64,000 bases of DNA from Glandiceps talaboti. Lineage: Eukaryota; Hemichordata; Enteropneusta; Spengelidae. Within the stretch, counting starts at the first letter, position 1, and the number at the start of each line of letters is the position of its first letter. The translations under genes were made by a program, and so were the position numbers. Shown one piece after another: positions 37,771 to 49,400 of this stretch. The DNA is taken from assembly GCF_964340395.1 (NCBI RefSeq), contig NW_027554289.1, positions 186,001 through 250,000 on the forward strand, in the 5' to 3' direction. The notes under the pieces were generated by a model. The model was not told the origin of the DNA. It searched no databases and worked only from the letters and a program-made list of their open reading frames with translations.

Positions 37771-40428
37771 TCAGAGTTTACTGTTCTCACTTTGTAAATG
37801 TTGATGAAACCACTGTAATATCTCTTTCCAGCATTCTTGTTGAGCAGTGGCATGTGGTTTGGCTTTTCCTCCCCATGCTAAAGTCATGCCTGTGAAATGG
37901 GACAAGGTGACAATATGAGATATTATGACAGAACCCCATAATTCACAAGTGCAAATGTGGCATACTTGGGGTGTTTGTATGAGTGCTTACAGTGTTCTCT
38001 GCAGAGAAAATACTGCAAGCATGAGTGCAATTATCTGTGAGTACCCATACTAGAACTTGCGCAGCATGGGGTTCTGTTATTCTTACATTTTATTTTGTCT
38101 GAAAAAGCAAATTTCTGTAAGAAATTAGAATGATCCTGTCCAATCACAAACCTTCATTTGCATATCATTTGCATGCATGTACTAGTATATGATAATGTTT
38201 TATGCATTGCACTGCAGTGAAAATACCACGAGTACATGTGCACACCCGTTCCAGTAATCACTGGTAAATAATTATGTATAAATAATGATGTAACAATGTC
38301 AACCAAGATCATATTCTGTTCCTTGACACAAAACCCAATACAAGGCTTTACATTTGATATCATGACAATAACAAAGTCTGCACCATATGTAGCTTTAATA
38401 TTAGGAGACTGGTGCAAATAAAAATGGAACCAAAAGCTATAACAAGTAGTTGCTTAGTATAGTCAAATCAGAGAGCCAATGATCATAATCTGGCAAAACC
38501 AAACATACCCAAACTATAAATTACAAAGTAATGTGTATGCTGGCAAAACCAAACTTACCCAGATTGTGATACGATGATTTACAAAAAGGTGTGCATGCTG
38601 GTTCAATCAGGTGACCAACATCTGGGTAACTGAGTAACTTGTAATTAGTTTTGTTGTACGATTTAAGTCTTTTCACAGTTTCTTGGGCATAAAATGAACT
38701 CTTCCAATTCAAGTCATCTTCACCAACCATCAGTAGCAATTGTGCTTTCACATTTTTAAACTGAAAGAGATAAAAAAATGTCATGTGGTAACAAAACTAA
38801 CAATAACCTTTTTTTGTATTTATAGAGAGATTACATTGTTCTTTAACTTATAGAAATGCCACAGGATGTGATGGTTTTTTGAATTGTGGTAATGTGTCAC
38901 CTACAGGGTTACAGACAAAAACTACATCTACTATAGGTACATGAACATTTCATCACTTCTCTCCTCCAGCCTTCTCACCATAAATATTTAAATCAAAATT
39001 CTTATTTTGCTGTAATTTCACAAACAACTTTATTTGGCCTGAAATCACAAACATAATTATCAAAAGTTGTGAATTAAATTCTCAGTTACAATAAGATTAT
39101 AATTTTGTCAATATTGTCATTTAGAATTTGTAAGGTAAGAAAGGGGCAAAATTTACGAATGGAAATTTGAGATTAAATAGTAAACTTACATCAAAGATGG
39201 CTTTTTCATTCGGTTCATCTAACAATTCCATAAATGCATAAGAGTTGTGATCTCTAGAAACAAATCTCTCCACTGAATAGCTAGGGAAAGAAATACCATT
39301 TCAGAAATAGTTACCAACACATCATTAAGTCTGAAATTAGACTTGACAGGTGCATGCCATGATTATCATGCAAACTATCATTAACACAAACAGCATAAAT
39401 TGTCTGTGAAATATCTAAAGATAACACAATGCCACAAAATGTGAAGTAGGTTGCTGTAAATTAAATATATATGTTGGTTATCATGTTGTTTAATGTCATG
39501 AACAATTTTTTTTTGATTACTGACACTGTGATGACAAAGTTTGGCAGTGAAAAGTTCTAAAGTATATTGATAAAAAAAAGATGTGGGTACAACCAAATTT
39601 CACAGTCCTTCTTACAGTTTAGAATATGCGTTATAACACAGGTATGCAAATTGGGAGTGCTCACTCTGTAAAAGGAAGCAACTGGCCCCTAAACATCCTT
39701 GCAATGTATGTATGCATATGAGAGCCATTAAGGCTTGCAACTGCTTTAACCTGGTGATGAAAAAATACGAAAACATGACATTTTTGTAAAGTGAGGAGGA
39801 GCAGAATACTTACTGTACATGAAGATTTCATAAAACAAGAATTTTTGTATAAGGTGAATATTTATCATTTCTCGATCTTCAACTACTTTTGCTGGATTTA
39901 TATCATGAGTACTATATGCTTGTGTTTAAATATATATTTCAACTTCAAATGATAAACAAATTAAAGTTATAATTTAAGTAGTAATTTAAGAAGTAAAATA
40001 AATGATGAAAAATAGTTACATTTGTATAAAGAAATGGAATACATTACATACATTATATAAATGTTAGGATACATGATAAGTGGGATTTGAAAATGGTTTG
40101 TAAAATTAGATAAAGTTACTCAGTAAAAAAATAGAAGTTTCAGCAACTGATTCTATTTTCATATGTTAGTGACGGACATTATTATCATGACTATTAAACA
40201 GGACACGTTGGATTACCTGGTCTGGAAAATAAACAGCCATTGCAAGTGCTAGTTCTGCTCCCATTGATATTCCTATTGTTCCTACACCACCTGGCTTTAT
40301 ATAATCTTGTCTTTGGAACCAGTTCAGGGACTCCTTAGATAGGAGAAATGGGTCAATTGAACTACGTGTGTGATGGCTTGTGATCTATGATATTTCAATT
40401 GATCATTGACATTTGTTAAGACAAAGTG

Positions 40429-40469
<41 letters not shown>

Positions 40470-40486
40470 CCACCATCATCACCATC

Positions 40487-40518
<32 letters not shown>

Positions 40519-42118
40519 CATCATCACCTGTCATTGAACTAAAAATATAACTTGCGAAATCAAACTGGGAAGTTTCTTCAAATTAATCATTCTCTTTTAT
40601 AGTCCATGTTAAAAGTAAAAGAAGAATTACAGAAATAAACTTCAAGTCATGTCTCTTAGCTTCTATCTGATAAAGGGTAAAAAATAGTTGATTACCTCAA
40701 AATAATCAAAATCAAAATCTCGATAAGTCTTTGGCAGATCATCATATCCACAGAATGCTAATGCTATCACAGCATAGCCATGATTTGCCAGCATGGCCGC
40801 TCTCATTTCCATTAGTCCACCAGCAGTACCATATAAATCCACTATACCAGGAAATGGACCAGTACCTGGAGAAAAAAGGACAAGGAAACGAAGTGATTTT
40901 CATCCTTAACTTTTATATCTTTTTACGTGGTACAACCAACCAACTTTCTTTGAAATGAACATGCCAATACAATCCTCTTAGCTTTAGACTATGTCAATCA
41001 AGTAACAAGTACTTTCATTTATAGGAGTGAATGTACAGATGTTGATATGCAGCAATGTAGAAATTCAACATTTTTATGCTATCGTTGTAAAACACCAGCA
41101 CCATCAAATAGCTCAAAGTTTTGATATTTGCTTGAAATCAAATACAACCCATTGTACCAATTGTACCCCATCTAGATAAAAGTCAAAGCCATTGTCATTC
41201 TGTTGACTTGGACCTCATGAAGATGAAAGTCAAAGCTTCGATTATGTACATGTACTGGTTTGAAGTGTTAGCTTACCTTTAGGTTTAAAGACAGTACCTC
41301 TGACTCTACCTTCTCTCACAGCTATCCTTTCAATGTGTTTATCCATGTAATGGCGTTCAATGACTGTGGTACTGATTGGTGATATGTCTTCAAACTCTGG
41401 TGTGTCAAGGTGGCCTGGATAGACTGAGAATTCCATGATAGATGGTTTCGTCACATCTGCTTTTGTAAACCTTAAACCTGACCTTTGACCTGGTGACTGC
41501 AACTTACTCCAGAATAAACCCATTGGTTCTATTCCTGTAATATGTGGGTGTTGTGAAAACATTTTTGCAAACATTTCTAGACATACAAAAGAGTCATTTT
41601 TGATTTGATAAAATTTCACCAATTTTAACCTTGTACCTTCTATCCAAATATAGTCACTTGTTCAATACCGGGGTGGGGGGGGGGGGTGGGGGGGTGGGGG
41701 GGTGTACTCCCACGTATTGGGTATACGTATACGTGCCGCCCTTTGGGGTAGGGTTTTTCGCTCTTTGGTCTAACATGGGTACTGTCTTTTGAGAGCTCAT
41801 GAGTCTAAAATGGGGTCCACATTTCACAATATTATATTTTGTTTGGTCTAAAATGGGGTCCTGGAAGGAGCTACTTAATAAATTCTCGACGAGTTCAGGA
41901 TTTTCCCCTGCTAATTCACTGGTTAAGATAGCATGCACACACCCTGAAACGCTTGGTTCTAGATATCGCCCCATAATGCATTGTTACGTTAACTGCGCAT
42001 GCGCAAAAGTTGAACGGTCTAAAACGGGGTATTGGTTTTGGGTCAAAATTGGTCCCCATATATATAGGAATGAAGTATGACAACATTATACAGTTGATAT
42101 CAAGAAATTAGCAAGTTT

Positions 42119-42193
<75 letters not shown>

Positions 42194-44882
42194 CTGTGTG
42201 ATGTATTAACTATATATTTTATTACCCTTTGTATGACAGTATGATTGTCGTATTAGACTAAATCTCCTTTCTACCAGGGGGCATTAGTTTGCACAAAAAA
42301 ATTACAAGTTGGGAAAAACAGGACAAAGTAACAAGATATAATAAGTGAGAATGAATGATCATAGATATCGGGGTTCATAGAAGACCTTGGATCAGCCAAC
42401 CAAAAAGCTGAGGATGTATTGATGTTGGATCTAAATCATACAAATTCACTTCTCTTTTTAGATTATGATGCAGACAAGCATTGTTTGTATTTAATGCAAA
42501 GCATCATTATCTTTAATGAATTTATGACCATTCAAAACTACATTTTATAATTCTATTCATGTATTTGATGTATGCATGACTAGCTTAAATAGATTGATTT
42601 TGAGGTGACGGGGGGGGGGAGCTATTAGACTATACTGTCCTTTGGGGTGCGTTTTCTTGCCCTTTGGTCTAAAATTGTGTGGTTTTTTCGAGTTGAAGTC
42701 TATATGGGTCCACTATACATTATTTGGTCTAAAATTTGCTCCATTTTCCTTCACTAAATCATAACTGTGCTATTAATTGCCTCAAAATGTTGCCTCCTGA
42801 GGGAAAAAACACAAGCATAAAAAATACATTTTGCCATCCACAATTTTCTTAATATGGAACAAATATTTTGGTCTAAAATTTGATCTTCTATAATGGTCTA
42901 AAATGGGGTATTGGTTTTTGGGTAAAATGGGTCTAAAAAAGGGTCTGGGGCTGGCAGTATTGGTTACACACCCCTACAAGAGCTGGCCAGTGGTACCACA
43001 CTCATAGACTGACCTTGATAAGAACCACCAATACATGGTTGTGTTGTGACATCCACTTGTCCATCGATACTTGCAGTGTAGTGACCATGAGCTTCAAATT
43101 GCTGCTTTTTCTCATTCTTCACAAGTGATCGTATAGTTACTGGAGTTAATGGTGGTAGATCAGACACACAAACAGATACTCTTTGATCAGCAAGGGTAAT
43201 TCTTGGATTGACTGTTATGGATGCAGTTATCTTACTCAGATTCCTACAAAATGGAACAACGACAGATCAACCTCATGATGCACAAATGTGACATACTTGA
43301 GGTATTACTATTTGCATGAGTGCTTGCAGTGTTCTCTGTGGCAGTTACTCTCATGAACAAAAGGAGTGAAACTCTGCATGCATGAGTGCAAATATATAAT
43401 TACAACATAATGTACGCTTACCTGAAACAGCAAATGTTCATATAAATCTTATAGCAATCACAAGTTCATTTATAAGAAATGATCAGACACTTATTTGCAT
43501 ATTATTTACATACAGGTTTGCAATAATGTTTACAGAATTGTACTGCAGTGCAAATACCACTTGTTCACACATCTGTGCATGCAATCACAATGTGTAATAA
43601 TATGATGTTCAGATGGATAGGGTGTTCTGTAATTATATTATTATTTATTTATTACCTGTTTGTCACAGCATTCTTAGGTAAATGGGTAAAGTTAGAATGG
43701 AAAATTGCAAAGCTAGTCCAGTCCATCTCATGATAACAAGACAATCCCATCATGATGGGGCTTCACAATGGATTGTGGGGCATACAGAAACTGTTTGCAC
43801 TCACGTTGGGGTGTGTTAACTGTGCTGTATTTTCGCTCCCTATCTTTCACAAAAGTGCAGCCATTGACACCTCCATCACACCCCACCATCCATTGTGAAG
43901 CCATGGGGTTCTGTCATAATTCTCTTTTCAAATTTATCTACCAAGACAGTGGTGAAGTATATGAAATTTCGAAACAGTCCTGGGATTAAAAATTAATGAG
44001 GTGGAGCCAGAGATAAATTTTAATCCCTGGATTGTTTGATAGTTAGCATTCACACTCCACCATGATAACACTCACTAAGAGAGATCTTGACCTACTATCT
44101 ACTCTAAAGTTCTCTCCTGAGTCTGTTACTTGTATATATGCTATATGTGACAATTGTCCCTGTTTCAGTTGGTGGGTAAATCTTGTGGTATCACTGGTGC
44201 TACTAATCTCTAACACCTCCTATTTCCTTTGTCTACACTACATGTTAATCAAACATCACTACCTGGAGATCTAAATCTCAAAGTTCCATTTATATTATAA
44301 TATCATACACCCACATTTCCTGTGTCAATGGCTTACAGACTTATTTTGTTTCTAGTTTAATACTGATAGGTCAGTGACAGTGTTAATCAACTTGGGTGGA
44401 TACTAAATCTTATTATCGCATTAAGTACACATGACTTGGAAGTTGGTTTAATCTTTATCAATATACTGGCGATGTACATGTTGTCAAAAGGAATATTTTG
44501 TCCTCGACTGATGCTTGTTGTATTCAAAGAACAATTGCCAGGAATCCTGTTGTTGACCTCGTAATAATAATTAACGACATTGAATTGGCCCCTTTCTGTA
44601 TCACCAATCTAGATATTCAGTCTATATTCAATACACACTTTACGGCCATGATGAAACAGACGAAACGAAACTTACAGCTATTAGTGTAGCCAGCTAGCTG
44701 CGGTGACAAATTGACATACGTTAATACTACATACCCAGCTACAAACACACGTGACCCCCCCCCCCCTCGAGTTATTTTTGAAAGCAGTCTTACCTGACAA
44801 AGTTACTCGTCTGTGATATCGGGTAAAGCGTTCTCGCAGTTACCACTGCTACCGTACTTAATGAACGGTACTGCCTCCACAT
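37771..44882 (-). CDS. Acyl-CoA thioesterase / BAAT family (ACOT-A)
   Basis: Hydrolyses acyl-CoA to acid plus CoA, or passes the acyl group to an amino acid (BAAT). Nine exons: 44882-44794, 43243-43014, 41534-41277, 40865-40696, 40333-40217, 39750-39665, 39280-39190, 38760-38559, 37889-37771; all phases agree, 453 residues (human ACOT2 483, BAAT 418). An N-terminal beta-sandwich domain (about 40-170) is followed by an alpha/beta-hydrolase domain (about 200-445). Triad: S272 in GISMGAE, D363 in VGEDDLNW, H397 in YPDVGHLIEP. The nucleophile is Ser as in thioesterases, not the Cys of BAAT, favouring hydrolysis. The leader MWRQYRSLSTVAVVTARTLY is basic, without acids, and could target mitochondria; the C-terminus is -SKL, a canonical peroxisomal PTS1. 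It is divergent from the nucleoside hydrolase gene and paralogous to ACOT-B. Intact. Confidence 0.94.
37926..38077. mobile_element. Palindromic MITE, family P, copy 1
   Basis: Ends TGACAGAACCCCAT and ATGGGGTTCTG. A central palindrome GAGTGCTTACAGTGTTCTCT / GCAAGCATGAGTGC gives a stable hairpin. It lies in the last intron of ACOT-A. Related sequences lie at 43275-43405, 43731-43917 and 60285-60465. Confidence 0.6.
40431..40527. repeat. (CAT)n repeat in ACOT-A intron 4
   Basis: A CAT/CAC trinucleotide repeat between exons 4 and 5. ACOT-B has a CAT repeat in the same intron (61100-61157), so it probably predates the gene duplication or was shared later by conversion. Confidence 0.95.
41660..42065. 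repeat. TCTAAAATGGGGT-phrase repeat, copy 1
   Basis: Starts with a G-rich run, then repeats the phrase (G)GTCTAAAATGGGGTCC at about 41807, 41845 and 42017 with CTTTGGTCTAA variants. It ends with GGTATTGGTTTTGGGTCAAAA. The same order of words recurs at 42600-42970. Both copies are in intron 2 of ACOT-A. Type unknown. Confidence 0.7.
42122..42191. repeat. (GT)n microsatellite
   Basis: A pure GT dinucleotide run of about 70 bp in intron 2 of ACOT-A. Confidence 0.98.
42600..42970. repeat. TCTAAAATGGGGT-phrase repeat, copy 2
   Basis: G-run start, CCTTTGGGGTGCGTTTT, CTTTGGTCTAAAATT, and near the end GGTCTAAAATGGGGTATTGG, as in copy 1 (41660-42065). It is more diverged, and the two copies lie in the same orientation 0.5 kb apart. 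Confidence 0.65.
43275..43405. mobile_element. Palindromic MITE, family P, copy 2
   Basis: ACAAATGTGACATACTTGAG and GAGTGCTTGCAGTGTTCTCT match copy 1. The hairpin partner CATGCATGAGTGCAAAT is present. It lies in intron 1 of ACOT-A. Confidence 0.55.
43731..43917. mobile_element. Palindromic element with ACAGAACCCCATGG end
   Basis: The left arm contains ATGGGGCTTCACAATGGATT and the right arm ATCCATTGTGAAGCCATGGG GTTCTGTCAT (split here). The outer end matches the terminal word of family P copy 1. It lies in intron 1 of ACOT-A. Confidence 0.6.
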
Positions 44883-46418
44883 TGTACGTTGAATGTTGAG
44901 GTCAATTTAGAGGATCAATCATAATGGACGCCATCGTACTACAGGCCGCCCTAGTTCACTTTTTACAAATCAGCTCTAGCCAGCTACAGGGGAGGGCCAT
45001 ATTTTAGAAAATGGGATTGGGGAGGGTCGGAGATTACTACATATTTATGTTGTGTACTGAGATACCCTGAGGGATAATGATATAAATATACGTGTTTCAA
45101 TCATAGTCTAAATAAACATGTAGAAATAAAACAAAAATTGTACGAAAATTTGTGTATGCTTTTAAAATTAACAATATATGAGAACATTCAAATGGTTTAG
45201 TATATAGTTTACGTAGAAAGCTTTCTATACCATGTTTCGTGATTAAAGTATGAAAATATTGCATGGGGGAGCCGGGGGGGGGGGGGCATTTTGGGAAAAC
45301 CCGGACCCATGTCTAACTCCAAAACACCGCCCCCACAGCCCACAGTCCAAATGAGCGCTCCCTTAGACTTGACTGGCGTGGGAGGCATGCTGTATGCTGT
45401 TAGACTTGTATGGGAAAATGTACGTTGACATAATATGTCTCTGGACTCTAACTAAGGACCAACGAGGTCACGCACCTAGCCTCGTCTTGTCTGACGGGCT
45501 TGTTTGGTACGGTAGATGAGAGGCATTTTCTCGTCAATATTCCATCTATAGTATTATTTGATTGAAGTACATAGACTGAGTTCTTGTTTTGTCATAGTTA
45601 GTGTTACTAAAGATCATGTTGTGATTGTATACTTTTATCATGGGGTTCTACTTCCATGGTTACGGAGAATTTGGTTGGAGAATTATTATGAAGAAATTCG
45701 TTTATATTGTTTCGGATTGATCTATTACTCTGTAGTAGAGGATCTTTGCATACATTGAACTTTGACTAACATTGTTTGTTCTGCTAGCAGTTTACACATG
45801 ATATCTTTCTTCCCAACACACGTATCTATTCCAAGATCTTTCAAAGCCGGGGTTGAACTTTCTCATATTATAGTAGAGACCACTATTGTATTATTTCATA
45901 CATGTAGATGTAAATACTTCTTATTTCCAGAAAAGTGTGACCATTTGTTTAAATTTAAGTTTAATGTTTTCTAACTTTATACATGATTTACTTGCAATAA
46001 TTTCAATGTATTCTATAAGAAGAAACGAAGCAGCTTGTTGCATCAGTATTTTATGGCCTATTTTAATTTCGGTTGTTTGTGAGTGACCACTTTCATTCTC
46101 TTCCATTTCCAGTCTGAAGGATACTGTAAATAATTTTATTTATCAAAGGTCCTGCTTGTGCATCTTACAATCAGTGACATTGTAATATTTTTCTAATCTG
46201 ACCATAGAGGGCATCATTTGGGGTCAAATTCCAAAAAAACAAGGTCAGCTGGGTCATCAGAAACATACAACTATATCTGGCTGTCCTCAGTTACTTGAAA
46301 ACTGTTGTATGGTAGATACCTGAAAAGGTATTTGAATTCTATATTTACCTTGTGTGGAGTTGATGTTTACTGAGCCACATCTATTAATGATCATATTAAT
46401 GTCTTTTGTATCTTCTAG
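44883..46418. promoter_or_regulatory. Divergent promoter region, ACOT-A / nucleoside hydrolase
   Basis: The 1.5 kb between the ACOT-A start codon and the acceptor (TATCTTCTAG, ending at 46418) of the first coding exon of the nucleoside hydrolase. It must hold the ACOT-A promoter and probably a non-coding first exon of the hydrolase. Copy 3 of the dispersed GGGGAGGG repeat lies at 44958-45035. No certain core promoter motif can be named. Confidence 0.45.
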
Positions 46419-46454
46419 TGTTTGTGATTTGTGAGGAGAGAAAAACTTACACAA

Positions 46455-49400
46455 ATGTCAGACAAGACTTTGATGATCATTGATTGTGATGCAGGCATTG
46501 ATGATGCCCAAGCCATCATGATGGCATTATCCCAACCTAACGTTGAGATACTAGCCATAACCTGTGTAGCAGGTAACGTCAGTGTCAACCAAGTCGTTCT
46601 CAATGTGTTGAGAATACTCAAAGTCTGTGGTAAACTGGGTCAAGTGAGTCTATCTTGGTTTATAATTAAGCAATAAACCACCCCCTGGGGATGGTATACC
46701 AAGAGGTTTTGACCAGTGAACGAAATATATGCACGAGCGATAGCGAGTGCATATATTGAGTTCACTGGTCAAAACCGAGTGGTATACCTTCCCCAGGGAG
46801 TGGTTTATCGCTATTATATTATACCAGTATATTGAAAATATCGGAAACAAGATAAGAACTAACGTTTTCTCGTTTCATATGCGCCTCTGTCTAATTTGCA
46901 TAACAATACGCTGCTTTTCAAGACAGCTGATCTTGGCCTCAATGTGAACGTCGTGCAGCGACTGGATTTATTTATCTGCTCGTCGTTTCTAGGGATAATC
47001 TGTTCATTGATCGGCTCATTAAAAGTGCACAGTGATGAATAAACAACCTGTTTGACTCAAGGTATAAACTTGAAGTGGTTTATTGAATACAGCGTGCTTC
47101 GATCGTTCCCGGCCGAATTGGCGACTCAGTGAAATGATAGACAGGTTGATATTTACAATGTATTTATATTACTGGAAGTTACATCAGTAGATTTTCGGGT
47201 TTGAGGATTTCCCTCTCGGATTGATGACTGATAATCTAGGACAGGATCCCAGACAAATTTCTATTTAGATTAATGGTAAGTCGGCCAGTGTAACCTCTTT
47301 CACTTGCTTCATTTTTATGACAGGACAGGACAGCTCACCAATGTTTCCACTCCAGCCGCGCCGAGGCTGGGACGTGCATGCCTAGCGCCTTGACCTTAGT
47401 ACATGTAGTAGGCGATGATTTGAACAAATACGCGATGACTGGGTTGCTTTCGAAATTTCCTTCATAATTTCTCATAAAATATTGTCTCATTGAGAGAAAA
47501 TCCTCCTCTGACAATTCGAAGAGTTCACTATCAGTATCACGGCGGACTACAACTCAACGCTCGTGCAGACGAACAAAATTTGGACGCGTGCCAGCAGTGC
47601 ATTATCGTACCAGCAGTGCATTATCACTCGTTTTAGACGCGCTAGTTCGATGTCTAGACCAATCAGATCCCTCGATTTCCACCATCAATATACTGGTATA
47701 ATATAATAATGTATACAGGTAGTCCTTCTTTCTCAGCATTTCATGATATTTGTAGGTAGCATTCATGAAGTTGTTTTACATGCATATGTGGTATATTGCT
47801 TCTTGTACTAGGTATGCCAACTTTGTATGGCATCCACAGCAACAATTACTTATTTCCTCAGTTCTGTGAAGGGTATGGCACTTTTCCAACATTTAAGTCT
47901 TCAAAGTGGATAACCAGAATGTAGGGTTCTCAGTCCATACGGCAGTTATTTAAACCAAGGTGTATCAATCCCATATTTTCAGGTGGAATGTAATACCATA
48001 ATAAGACCAACAGAATTCAAAGTATACTAGCTGTCTCTTTTTGTGTTTTGAGTATTCAAATAACGCAATAGTGTGAACCCATGAGTATGTGATTTGAATT
48101 CATCTTCTGTTTTCAGGTTCCAGTCTACAAAGGTGCTGAATCGGCGATTTTGACCAGAGAAGAGATGCGCTCAACTCATTTCCATGGTATGGATGGCCTT
48201 GGTGATGTTGCCGATGACAATGCTTCAGATGAAAGTCACGTATCTCCTGGCAATGCAGTATTGAAGATGGTGGAACTAGTTCAGAAATATCCTAACAAAA
48301 TCACAATTGCTGCATTAGGTCCATTGACAAACTTAGCCCTAGCAGCTAGACTAGATCCTGAGTTTGCCAACAATGTAAAAGATATCAGTATAATGGGAGG
48401 AAATATTGAAGGTAATAATTTGAATTATGAATGATGTTTGTGTACTCACTATTTTTGTTCTTGGTTTGATATTTGTCAATTCACTGTTTTTGTTATTAGG
48501 GCAGTAAATAGGTAAAATTAAAATCCGATGTGTATTTGGGCGATTTCAATTTAGCTCTTGTTTCAATGTTTATTGTTGTTTGTTCTTTTGTGAGTGCCTG
48601 ATACCTACATCTAACACAATACTATAGGTGTTCTCGAGCCACACAAGATTGTTGAGTGAATTAACTCAATGAATGAGAACGTGTAATGGACCAAAACATA
48701 CCAGTACAGTACTGCAGAATGCTCTGTTCGAAAAGAGCTCAAGCACAGACAACGATGTTATCGTTATTGTTTGTTGGTTCTCTTTCTTTCAATTCCGAAC
48801 GTTGAGAGTTATATAGTAAGACAGATTCTGGTTTGCTACTCGTAAGGATGAGATTTGGTCCAAGTAAACCTATGGCATTTTGTCAGTTATAGGTATCTGG
48901 CGCTCACAATAGAACAAACAACAATAAACGTATGAGTTGAAAAGAAATCGCACCGAGTACACAACATCAGATTTTAATCAGATTGATTGAGATATAATCT
49001 GACTTTTATCTAGACAAAAGTTACTGCATGTACCAGTACTAAGTAGCATTCAAATGAACTGACTCACCCAATCATAAACTTTGATAAAGTTCAGATGTTA
49101 AATGATAGCATTAAATTTAGTAAATTTTCCTATTCTGTGATACCATAATAGCTGCAATTGTACTGAGGAACAGATATATCCTCAAAGGGAGGTCTGACTA
49201 TTCAGTAGCATAGTTTTAAATTCCCTCTGGTGATCATGAGAATATCTGGGCCCAGTAATATCTAAATAATTGAGTTGCCAGTCTTTTTTTTCCCCTTGGG
49301 CCTGTTTGAATGATCTTTTTTGTTATGATAGTGGATCAGTCATGAGATGTAGATGTGCTCTGGTAGGCACAGAGTTTAGAAAATAATACCAATGATCACA

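Noticed and set aside
44062-44689. Plus-strand frames in ACOT-A intron 1
   Set aside because: Short frames with no motif and no splice partner; they lie inside the intron of a gene supported on the other strand.
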